Part shown: one piece after another, positions 55,594 to 63,562 of the stretch
Position numbering within the stretch: position 1 is the stretch's first letter
Layout: the number at the start of each line of letters is the position of its first letter
From: an uncultured Methanospirillum sp.
GTDB lineage: Archaea; Halobacteriota; Methanomicrobia; Methanomicrobiales; Methanospirillaceae
NCBI RefSeq assembly: GCF_963668475.1
Contig: NZ_OY764544.1
Coordinates: forward strand, 3,657,986-3,721,985
Length of the DNA: 64,000 nucleotides
Direction: 5' to 3'
Notes under the pieces: model-generated
Seen by the model: only the letters and a program-made list of their open reading frames with translations
Told to the model about the DNA's origin: nothing
Database searches by the model: none
Position numbers and translations under genes: made by a program

Positions 55594-57630
55594 ATGTCCC
55601 ATCATAGCAAAAAACCTCTCATGCCGTTTACGGCGATCGTTGGTCAGAACCAGATGAAAAAAGCCCTTATTCTCAATGCCATCAATCCTTCTATCGGTGG
55701 TGTTCTCATTAGGGGAGAGAAAGGAACTGCAAAATCGTCAGCGGTCAGGGCACTTTCAGAGATATTGCCATCCATACAGGTGGTTTTAGGGTGTCCATTC
55801 TCCTGTGATCCAGATGTTCCGGATGAACTTTGCGAACTCTGTCAGACAAAACGAGAGGCCCATCTCCTTCCTGCCGGTATTCAAAGACAGGTACGGGTTA
55901 TCAATCTCCCGGTCGGTGCAACTGAAGATCGGGTAGTCGGGACCATTGATATTGAGTCTGCACTTAAAGAGGGAATAAAATCTCTTGAGCCCGGAATTCT
56001 TGCAGATGCAAACCGTGGGATATTGTATATCGATGAAGTCAATCTACTGGATGACCACGTTGTAGATCTCCTGCTCGATGCAGCTGCCATGGGGGTCAAT
56101 ACCGTTGAGAGAGAGGGAATTTCATTCTCTCACTCAGCCCGGTTCATCCTTATCGGTACGATGAATCCGGAAGAAGGAGAACTACGACCCCAGCTTCTGG
56201 ACAGGTTCGGACTCCAGGTATCAGTTGAGACACTCGACAATCCGGATGACAGAATCGCGATAGTCAGGACTGCTGAAGAGTATCTTGTTGACCCCTGGGG
56301 ATTTCATAAAAAATACCAGAATTTTCAGGAGGAACTCGTAGAGAAGATCAAAGCGGCAAAACAGGTGCTTAATGCTGTAACCATCTCTGATGACCTGGTT
56401 AGAAAAGCTGTCGAGATCTGTATTGAGATGGGAGTTAAGACTCACCGGGCAGAGATCACCATAGTCCGAACAGCACGGACTATTGCTGCTTTTGAAGGCC
56501 GTGAGACGGTGAACAGGGCGGATCTGAAAGAGGCAATTGAACTTGCACTTCCTCACCGGATGAGGAGAAGACCTTTCGAAGAACCAAAGATCGATCATGA
56601 TCGCCTTGATGATCTGATGAATGAACCGGAGACACCTCATGATCAACCAAAAGAAGAAGGTGAGTCTTCAGACACCAAGAACTCATCACAATCACAATCC
56701 GGGCAGACAGAAAAATCATCAAATGATCAGTCCACATCATCTACGTCCTCTGATAATGTAGAGAGTACTGTACATGCCATCGGATCGCCGATAGATGCAA
56801 AACGTGTAACGTCTCCTGATGTCGTGAAGACAACCGAGAGATATGCACAGGGGAGACGATTTGAAACTTCAGGCCCGGACCAACGAGGAAAGTATGTAAA
56901 AGGCTCCAAGATTAAGGAGAGTAGGGATATTGCTCTCGATGCAACCATTCGTGCTGTTGCACCTCTACAACACGGCAGGAAGACGAAAGAAATGGCGGTG
57001 GTCATCAGGGAGGATGAACTGTTGCAAAAGTTCCGGGTGGGGAAGACTGCAACAGCATGTCTGTTCGTTGTTGATGCTTCAGGATCCATGGGTGCTCAAA
57101 AACGGATGGAAGTAGCAAAAGGGGCTGTTTTTTCACTTCTTGAAGATTCATATCAGAACAGGGATCGGGTCGGGTTGATTGCATTCAAAGGAATGCAGGC
57201 TGATCTCATCCTTCCACTCTCCTCAAGTAAAGATCTTGCATATGCACGACTATGTGAACTTCCCACCGGTGGAAGAACCCCCCTGGCTTCAGGATTAACA
57301 AAAGCACTTCATGTCCTGATGAACGAGAGGCTCAAATATCCCTCGCTTGTTCCCATTCTTATCCTGATCTCAGATGGCAGAGCGAATGTGAGTGCTGGTG
57401 GAAAGATTAAGTCTGAAATTATCGCTGTATCTGAGGATTTGGCAGAAGCCTGTATAAAAACTCTAGTTATAGACACAGAAGAACAGAAAGACGGACTTGG
57501 ACTTCAGCTTGGGTTCTGTAAGATCATTGCAGAACACTCTCATGCAACATACTTCAGAATACGGGATCTGACTGCAGAAAACCTGTCAGATATTGTCCGG
57601 ACCGGGATATCAGGTCCCCTTATGGTGTAA
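55594..57630 (+). CDS. Fused ChlI-ChlD-type chelatase motor (AAA+ plus vWA)
   Basis: A 678-residue fusion of the two motor subunits of metal chelatases. The AAA+ part (about 1-330) has Walker [10 protein letters not shown] (41-49) and Walker [13 protein letters not shown] (about 142-153). Four cysteines C67-x3-C71-x8-C80-x2-C83 sit after Walker A and may bind zinc or a cluster. A Ser/Thr-rich acidic linker (about 340-400) leads to a vWA domain with the MIDAS motif DASGSMG near residue 494, [11 protein letters not shown] and ISDGRANVS. It drives metal insertion by the CobN-like protein encoded divergently at 51624. Confidence 0.92.
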   Translation: MSHHSKKPLMPFTAIVGQNQMKKALILNAINPSIGGVLIRGEKGTAKSSAVRALSEILPSIQVVLGCPFSCDPDVPDELCELCQTKREAHLLPAGIQRQVRVINLPVGATEDRVVGTIDIESALKEGIKSLEPGILADANRGILYIDEVNLLDDHVVDLLLDAAAMGVNTVEREGISFSHSARFILIGTMNPEEGELRPQLLDRFGLQVSVETLDNPDDRIAIVRTAEEYLVDPWGFHKKYQNFQEELVEKIKAAKQVLNAVTISDDLVRKAVEICIEMGVKTHRAEITIVRTARTIAAFEGRETVNRADLKEAIELALPHRMRRRPFEEPKIDHDRLDDLMNEPETPHDQPKEEGESSDTKNSSQSQSGQTEKSSNDQSTSSTSSDNVESTVHAIGSPIDAKRVTSPDVVKTTERYAQGRRFETSGPDQRGKYVKGSKIKESRDIALDATIRAVAPLQHGRKTKEMAVVIREDELLQKFRVGKTATACLFVVDASGSMGAQKRMEVAKGAVFSLLEDSYQNRDRVGLIAFKGMQADLILPLSSSKDLAYARLCELPTGGRTPLASGLTKALHVLMNERLKYPSLVPILILISDGRANVSAGGKIKSEIIAVSEDLAEACIKTLVIDTEEQKDGLGLQLGFCKIIAEHSHATYFRIRDLTAENLSDIVRTGISGPLMV

Positions 57631-58109
57631 AAAATTAGATGTTTGATAAGGCCATCTCAATGTCTTCGGTCTTTATCGTCTTCAGACCTGCAAGAGCGGT
57701 TTATAAATAGCCGTTTTTGAAATTTTACCGGTGTACATTTCAGTTATTGAAACGAGGAGTTCGGCTACATCTAAGCTCACTTTCTGCCCTGTTTTCGTAT
57801 GCAATTCTTTTTACTGCTGTAATTGGGAAATCTGCCAAAAATTGCACCTCTAATAAAATGCAATGAAAAGAAAAAACATATTGCCTTATATTCAACATTC
57901 TGTCTAATCTGAAGTGATTTTTTCTAGATGGTTATACTCAGATAATGGGTCCGAATACAATCCGTGTATCAGACTGTCAACAATTCATCATTCCTGTGTA
58001 TGTACGCATGAATCAGGAAATATTTGAAATGTAGTAGGAGGAGATCATCGGTATCACGATGATCACCTAAAAAAAAGAGTACTGTATTTATCCCAGAAAT
58101 CTGACTGGA
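57631..58109. other. 479-base intergenic region without a gene
   Basis: A gap between the convergent chelatase motor gene and the secreted-protein gene. Only the hairpin and A-run near 58043-58077 stand out. No reading frame or RNA is supported. Confidence 0.6.
58043..58077 (-). terminator. Candidate terminator of the secreted-protein gene
   Basis: On the minus strand a run of eight T (complement of about 58069-58076) comes first after the gene, followed by a strong hairpin GATCATCG / CGATGATC with loop GTATCA (58043-58064). Near-perfect pairing extends by three more bases. A strong terminator fits a highly expressed gene. Confidence 0.55.
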
Positions 58110-58958
58110 TTATACCCTGAATCCAGACTGGTAGGTAAAGGCCTTCTGCATGGTCTTTATACCGCCAGTGACTTCGGTGTTGTCTTTCCAGCTGTTGGTT
58201 GCTGCGGTCTTGTTCCAGGTTGCACCGGAGCTACGTGCATAGTTTTCTGCACCACCATCACGGGCTTCCATGATACTGCCTGCGAAGACGGTCTTCACAG
58301 TTCCCTCTGCAAAGCCGCTACCGGAGTTTGCATCAGGAGTAACAGCGATCTGGTAGTTCAGGCCTGCTGGTACATCACCGGTCTCGGCGACTGCACGGAT
58401 CTGACCCTTGGTTGAGACCTGAGCGCTGTTTACGTTAACAAGACTGCTCTTTGCAGAGACGATGTTGCAGAATGCTGGGAGAATGCTGCCATGGTTGGTT
58501 GAAAAGACACAGCGGATGTTGTCAGATGCAGATGCATAGTTGCCTGCAACTGAAAGGGTGTACTCCTCTTCACCGACAAGGTGTGCACCTTCGGTGCTGG
58601 CATAGGTCAGGACCTTCTGCTGTTCAATGTTGTAAAGGCCGCTTCCCATGTTCTTTGAGCTGAAATCAAAGTTCTTGTTCTCAGCGAGCTTCCCACCGTT
58701 GGTGAGGATTGCATCCTTAAAGGTCACGTCAGAAATAACTTTACCACTGCCGAGAATTCCATTAGGAATTGACCCGGGTCCTGCAATAACCCATGACATG
58801 GTAGTTTTGTCGTCAACTGATCCAGTGGCATCGATAACGGTGTCAATGGAAAAAACCTGATTCTCAGGGGTTGCGTTTGGAAGTCTGTCTGCTGCTGCAA
58901 AACCGGTTACTGCCACAAGGGCAACCAGTGCAACAATTGCTGCAATTGCTAATTTCAT
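58110..58958 (-). CDS. Secreted envelope-type protein, possibly sheath-family
   Basis: A 282-residue protein with a clear signal peptide (LAIAAIVALVALVAVTGFAAA, residues about 3-23) and a mature part rich in Ser, Thr, Gly, Ala and Val with predicted beta structure. Two cysteines (IRCVFST and PAFCNIV) could form a disulfide. Codon use is more G/C-rich at third positions and more uniform than in neighbouring genes, as in strongly expressed genes. It has an isolated position and its own terminator. It may be an envelope or sheath protein of the kind made by Methanospirillum, but I recognise no named domain. Confidence 0.7.
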   Translation of the reverse strand: MKLAIAAIVALVALVAVTGFAAADRLPNATPENQVFSIDTVIDATGSVDDKTTMSWVIAGPGSIPNGILGSGKVISDVTFKDAILTNGGKLAENKNFDFSSKNMGSGLYNIEQQKVLTYASTEGAHLVGEEEYTLSVAGNYASASDNIRCVFSTNHGSILPAFCNIVSAKSSLVNVNSAQVSTKGQIRAVAETGDVPAGLNYQIAVTPDANSGSGFAEGTVKTVFAGSIMEARDGGAENYARSSGATWNKTAATNSWKDNTEVTGGIKTMQKAFTYQSGFRV

Positions 58959-59040
58959 ACTTTCTCCTACAATCCATGCTGATACTCAGCATCAACACAT
59001 ATGAGTTGAGTATTAAGTGTTAAGAATATTGCGATTTTAT

Positions 59041-59059
59041 TACGAAATAGGGACAAGTA
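59041..59059. promoter_or_regulatory. Candidate operator, TAC-N13-GTA dyad
   Basis: TTATTAC, 13 bases, GTAAAAA, 83-101 bases before the start of the secreted-protein gene at 58958. The arms are close to those at 34121-34139. If real, it would place the envelope protein in the same regulon. Confidence 0.45.
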
Positions 59060-59152
59060 AAAATTCTTTATTCTTTACTGTTATCTAGCGAAAAAAACAT
59101 ATGTGATCGGGGAAATCATACCTGTGTTTTTCCGGGAATATTATTTCGGGGT

Positions 59153-59344
59153 ATGTATGTCCACTTAAATTATGTTGGACGGGAGGTCGGCGATGCTGGA
59201 GTGAATGGTCATGACCTGAATACCATACTCCTCTCTTATAAGCCTATTAATTCGCCTTATGTTCATAAAAGAAGATTAATCTCTATATTTTTACAATTAA
59301 TCGTATCAAATGTAGAAATCATAGGACGGAAAGCGCCGTCCTAA
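59153..59344 (+). pseudogene. Possible IS200/IS605 tnpB 3'-end relic with hairpin
   Basis: A 63-residue frame ends with GRKAPS and stop, and the DNA of these last codons forms a perfect hairpin TAGGACGG / CCGTCCTA (59322-59343, six-base loop). TnpB genes of IS200/IS605 elements often end in EAPSFRAG-like text encoded by such a right-end hairpin. The rest of the frame shows at most a faint likeness (EVGDAGVNG to a DRDVNGA block). It could equally be a chance frame beside a terminator hairpin. Confidence 0.25.
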
Positions 59345-59656
59345 CCAAAATCGGGTCTCCGGTTTTTCACCCTACCGCCCGATACAGATCATCCAGGTAT
59401 TGCTTAATATACTGAGCGACAGAAATACAATTTTGAATTTGCTCACTAATGGGATAGATGGGAAATTAAACGTAAAATGTCAGAAATGTTTCTCCTCATT
59501 CACATAGCTTTCTGGCGTTCAGTATAATTATGGACTTTAGGAAAACTAATTTAAAAAAACTCACATCGCATATTTTTTGATTAAAAAAAGAACTACGAAT
59601 TTTTATTCAATGGTAAGCTCTTTATGAATTCCAATCTTATTCTTTGATGAGAGATC

Positions 59657-60505
59657 TTACATTTGAACTGTTATCCTCTCTGAATTATGGGTATACCAGT
59701 CGGAAGGAGTATCTGATGTATTATTCTCCTGGATCTGCTGGAGGGGAATTATCAAAGGTTTTCCATTGTCAGGAATCTGAACCTCTGCCTGTACACCATA
59801 CACTTCAGCAATGTTTTCCTGAGTTAACACCTCATTTGGAGATCCGGCAACATGAATCGAACCATTTTTCATAAGAACTATCAGATCTGAGTATCGTGAA
59901 GCCATATTGAGATCATGAACCGCCATCAGGGTGGTTATACCCTCTCTGGAAACCAGACGAGAGACAATACACATCACATCGAGTTGATGCCAGATATCTA
60001 GATTTGAGGTAGGTTCATCAAGTAGCATAAGATCTGTATCCTGAACAAGTGCTCTGGCTATGAGCACTTTTTGCTGTTGACCCCCGGATAGTTCATTAAA
60101 CTGGTAATGAACAATTTCCTCAAGACCAAGTAGATTGACAACATCCCATACCCTCTCCTCATCTTCTCCAGAACTCGCCCAGCCCAAATATGGCCGTCGA
60201 CCCATCAGGACCATATCAAATACCGAATGGGGAAAAACCCTGACTGAACTTTGAGGTACATACGATATTTTTTTGGCCAGATCTATTCTGTTTAGCGAAG
60301 AAATATCACTATCATCAATCAGAATTTTTCCATCCTGGGGATTTAGGATACGATCTACACATTTCAGAAATGTGGATTTACCAGAACCATTTGGACCAAG
60401 AATTGAAACCAGGGTACCATTCGGTATGCTCATACACATCCTTGAAAAAATTTTTCTGGATGGGTATGAAAAATCCAGGTTTTTAACATCTAGTTTTATC
60501 TTCAT
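59657..60505 (-). CDS. FecE/BtuD-type metal-chelate ABC ATPase
   Basis: A 282-residue ATPase from the ATG at 60505 (MKIKLDVKNLDF), which overlaps the permease stop by four bases; the longer frame to 60757 lies inside the permease gene. Walker A GPNGSGKST, signature LSGGQQQKVLIARAL and Walker B LMLLDEPTSNLDIWHQ are intact. The C terminus is about 20 residues longer than that of the other four ATPases of this type. It is the last gene of the operon that begins at 63562. Confidence 0.92.
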   Translation of the reverse strand: MKIKLDVKNLDFSYPSRKIFSRMCMSIPNGTLVSILGPNGSGKSTFLKCVDRILNPQDGKILIDDSDISSLNRIDLAKKISYVPQSSVRVFPHSVFDMVLMGRRPYLGWASSGEDEERVWDVVNLLGLEEIVHYQFNELSGGQQQKVLIARALVQDTDLMLLDEPTSNLDIWHQLDVMCIVSRLVSREGITTLMAVHDLNMASRYSDLIVLMKNGSIHVAGSPNEVLTQENIAEVYGVQAEVQIPDNGKPLIIPLQQIQENNTSDTPSDWYTHNSERITVQM

Positions 60506-61623
60506 TGCCAAAACTCCTTTCTTTTTCCTTTCAGTACAAGGTACATAAAGAAGGGAACACCAAGAAGTGCTGTCATAATTCCTGTTGGAATTATTGTAGG
60601 GCCGATAATGTTCATTGCTATAGCATCGGCAGCTATCAGAAGGCACGCTCCCAGTACACCTGATGCCAGAATCAGGATCCGGTGATCGGTTCCGATGAGC
60701 ATTCGGGCAATGTGAGGGGATACAAGCCCAATAAACCCTATAGTGCCGGTAAAACATACAATAGTTGCAATAAGAACAGAAGAGACCATCATTGTCAGCA
60801 TCCGAACACGGTTTGCATCTACTCCTAGGCTTTTAGCTGAATCATCACCGATGGTCATCAGGTTAAGATCCTGTGCTTTGGATAAAAGAATTGGAGTACA
60901 GATAATGAAAATTCCCAGAAACAGACCAAATTTATTCCATGAAAAAGCAGAGAGATCTCCCATACCCCATAATGACATGAGTCTGAGTTGTTCATCGTTG
61001 GCAAAGTATGCCATTAACTGAGAGAGAGAAGAAAACAAGTAATTCACTGCAATGCCAGCAAGGATTAGTGTCTCTGATGTAGCTCCTTTCCAGGCAGCTA
61101 GTGAAACAATAAACAAGGAACAGAGCATTGCAAACAGAAATGCATTAGCAATAAGGAGATATGCTCCTCCTATGACAGATATACCAAAAACGGCAGCGAT
61201 TGCAACTCCAAAATGTGCTCCAGAAGAAATTCCCAGAGTGAAAGGACTAGCCAGAGGATTTTTTAAAACTGCCTGCATCACACATCCACAGATTCCAAAT
61301 CCAAAACCAGCAAAAATACCGCCCAGAATCCGGGGAAACCTGATGTTCCAGACAACCTGTTCAAGAACTGGATCCAGATTTATAAACTGGGGAAGAAACC
61401 GGGCAAGAAGTGTCTCATACACCTGTGGAATAGTTAATCCTAGAGGACCCAGGGTAACAATATATCCGACTGCCAAAATGATTAGTGCGAGAATTCCCCA
61501 GAGAAACCCAATTTTGCGAAACCTGAGTCGCTGATATTCTTTTTTGGCAGATTCAAGCCGCTCATTTCGTTCTTTACGATGTCTAAGTGCTGATTCAGAA
61601 ACCGGTTCGTAGCTGTTTTTCAT
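60502..61623 (-). CDS. FecCD-family metal-chelate permease
   Basis: A 373-residue permease. The start MKNSYEPVSES at 61623 overlaps the methyltransferase stop by four bases. A basic cytoplasmic stretch of about 45 residues (SALRHRKERNERLESAKKEY) precedes the first helix, longer than in the other permeases here. Conserved blocks are IRFPRILGGIFAGFGFGICG, LKNPLASPFTLGISSGAHFG, GDDSAKSLGVDANRVR and IGFIGLVSPHIARMLIGTDHR. Confidence 0.92.
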   Translation of the reverse strand: MKNSYEPVSESALRHRKERNERLESAKKEYQRLRFRKIGFLWGILALIILAVGYIVTLGPLGLTIPQVYETLLARFLPQFINLDPVLEQVVWNIRFPRILGGIFAGFGFGICGCVMQAVLKNPLASPFTLGISSGAHFGVAIAAVFGISVIGGAYLLIANAFLFAMLCSLFIVSLAAWKGATSETLILAGIAVNYLFSSLSQLMAYFANDEQLRLMSLWGMGDLSAFSWNKFGLFLGIFIICTPILLSKAQDLNLMTIGDDSAKSLGVDANRVRMLTMMVSSVLIATIVCFTGTIGFIGLVSPHIARMLIGTDHRILILASGVLGACLLIAADAIAMNIIGPTIIPTGIMTALLGVPFFMYLVLKGKRKEFWQ

Positions 61624-62435
61624 TCGGCACAGATCCCCTTCTCCCACCAGATCCTGGCTCTCCATCCACTTCTACTCATTGAGAGGTGTCCATCATTGGT
61701 TTTTTTCAGGGTCTCTGAGAGATATTCTCTGATAATCGATATCTTATCAGGTTCGATATTATTCAGGTCACTTAACCAGGATACAGCATCATCCAAATCT
61801 TCAAAGACCTGATTTGTTACTATGGGTTCAACCGAAACATTGGCATAAATTCCAATATTGTGAAGAACATTCATTATGAAAAGATAATCAGGCCAAAACC
61901 TCCCTTTCCCGTCCCGACCTAGCCGCATTGCAAGGTCCGGATCCATTGGATGACGCTCTTTTCCTGCAAACCACAAGATATGAACTGCTCTTTTAGCTGC
62001 AGCATCAAGTTTCATCAAACCTGCAGATAGGTCAGAAAACCCTAGTGAATTGGATGCAAAAACGACATCATGGAGAGGGATATCCTGATTGACGATAACA
62101 TCTTCCCATCGTTTCCGGATAAGTGTATAATTTGTCAGGCCAGCATCCTGCATCCCTTTCTCAAGGTATGAACTCATTCCGGATGATGGTTCAAGTGCAG
62201 TAAGATGAGACACATGATTTGCTATCGGAACGGCAAACCTGCCAGTACCTGCACCCATATCAAGAACAGAGTCAGTTTTCTTAAGATTAAGAGCAGATAT
62301 CACCTTTTGAGGTTCTTCAGATCTTGATACTCTTTTAAAAAAAGAGGTGGCTCGTTTATCCCAGTCTACTCCTTTTGATCGATCATTTTGGTGGACAATC
62401 CGCCAGATCTCATTGTAATTGATAAGGTCCATCAT
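61620..62435 (-). CDS. Class I SAM-dependent methyltransferase, type B (divergent member)
   Basis: A 271-residue methyltransferase with motif I VLDMGAGTGRFAVPIAN, loop ALEPSSGM, RKRWEDVIVNQD, VVFASNSLGF, HILWFAGKERHP and IMNVLHNIGIYANV. It shares the type B blocks but is the least alike of the four. It is locked between the binding-protein and permease genes by four-base overlaps on both sides, the clearest case in this window of a methyltransferase made as part of an import operon. The substrate is presumably linked to the imported ligand. Confidence 0.88.
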   Translation of the reverse strand: MMDLINYNEIWRIVHQNDRSKGVDWDKRATSFFKRVSRSEEPQKVISALNLKKTDSVLDMGAGTGRFAVPIANHVSHLTALEPSSGMSSYLEKGMQDAGLTNYTLIRKRWEDVIVNQDIPLHDVVFASNSLGFSDLSAGLMKLDAAAKRAVHILWFAGKERHPMDPDLAMRLGRDGKGRFWPDYLFIMNVLHNIGIYANVSVEPIVTNQVFEDLDDAVSWLSDLNNIEPDKISIIREYLSETLKKTNDGHLSMSRSGWRARIWWEKGICAE

Positions 62436-63562
62436 ACTTTTTGATTGACTGGAAACTGCAGATAGTTGGCATAGTCAGTATAGACACCATCAACACCAAG
62501 GAATTTTTTCATGATGGCATTTCCTTCTGTATCAATGTTAATATCTTTGAATTTTTCAGGATAGAGCAGTTTTCCAATGTAAAACATGTTTATCAGGTTC
62601 TTATCATGGGGGGATCCACGACAGTTCGGATAGAACGTATTGTAGACTTTTCCTTCTTTGATAGCTTTTATCGATTGAAGTTCAGGAGATTTTAGGATAA
62701 AGTCAACGCCTGAATCTTCAGGGGTAGATGCTGCAATCAGGATAACATCTGGATTCCAGGCAATGATCTGTTCAATTCCAACATTTACATTTCCGTCTGC
62801 AGCATCTTTAGCAACATTAACTGCTCCTGCAAGAGTCATTGGTTCATATTTATTGTCGGTTCTGGTGAAGTCTCGCCCTTCCTTTGCATCATAAAAGCCC
62901 TTTGTTGCCCCTCTTGTTGCAAAGTACACTTTCTTCTTTTCATTTTCCGGAATGGTACTTGAGATATCAGTTACCTTTTTTACTTCACTGTCAATAAATG
63001 AATTTAAATCACGTGCTTTTTCTTCTTTTCCAAGTACAGAACCGACTGCAGTGATATGCTTCTTCATTCCATCGATCGTATAATCAGGGGCAGCCACAAA
63101 GACTGGAACTCCGACATGCTCCTGGGTCTTATCAGCATCCTTCTCAGATGACATAAGGATCAGATCCGGTTTTAATGCAGCCATCTGTTCCTGGTTGCTT
63201 GTATACCGGGTATTTGTCATAGGAAGATTCTGCAACCCGCCTGGAACAACTCCGCTCCAACAGGCATCACAGATGGTTTTGTTACTAGAATCCAATGGAC
63301 ATATACAACCGGAACATCCAGAACCAATTGTACATTCATCTGATGCTATGAGTTTTGCACCATCGCCAAGAGCTATGACGATTCGTGAGTTATCAGGGTT
63401 ATTTGTAATAATCCGCTCAATTGGTTTTTCGATAGTTATTGTTCTACCTGCAAGGTCTGTGACAGTACGTGGATAGGAATCATCTGCACATATCGGGAGA
63501 ACAACCGATCCAATCAACGCCAAAGCTACAAGAATACGAATAAATCTCAATTTTGTTATCAT
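62432..63562 (-). CDS. Cys-rich metal-chelate binding protein (PF01497 family)
   Basis: A 376-residue exported binding protein with signal segment ILVALALIGSVVLPICA and opener TVTDLAGRTITIEKPIERIITN. An insertion after the first lobe strand carries six cysteines, C77-x5-C83-x2-C86-x-C88-x9-C98-x2-C101, a pattern suited to bind a metal or cluster and not found in the other binding proteins here. Further on are ALKPDLILMSSEKD and a C-terminal FYPNCRGSPHDKN. It starts the leftward operon binding protein, methyltransferase, permease, ATPase, with an overlap of four bases to the methyltransferase. Confidence 0.9.
   Translation of the reverse strand: MITKLRFIRILVALALIGSVVLPICADDSYPRTVTDLAGRTITIEKPIERIITNNPDNSRIVIALGDGAKLIASDECTIGSGCSGCICPLDSSNKTICDACWSGVVPGGLQNLPMTNTRYTSNQEQMAALKPDLILMSSEKDADKTQEHVGVPVFVAAPDYTIDGMKKHITAVGSVLGKEEKARDLNSFIDSEVKKVTDISSTIPENEKKKVYFATRGATKGFYDAKEGRDFTRTDNKYEPMTLAGAVNVAKDAADGNVNVGIEQIIAWNPDVILIAASTPEDSGVDFILKSPELQSIKAIKEGKVYNTFYPNCRGSPHDKNLINMFYIGKLLYPEKFKDINIDTEGNAIMKKFLGVDGVYTDYANYLQFPVNQKV

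Larger units (their letters stand above)
58959..59656. other. 698-base intergenic region with possible mobile-element relic
   Basis: The left end is the promoter of the secreted-protein gene with a TAC-N13-GTA dyad (59041-59059). The middle holds a short frame and a GC-rich hairpin listed separately. The right 300 bases show nothing clear. Confidence 0.55.

Noticed and set aside
60506..60757. An N-terminal extension of the ATPase at 59657
   Set aside because: Same reason: it lies inside the permease gene, while ATG 60505 gives a normal start with a four-base overlap.
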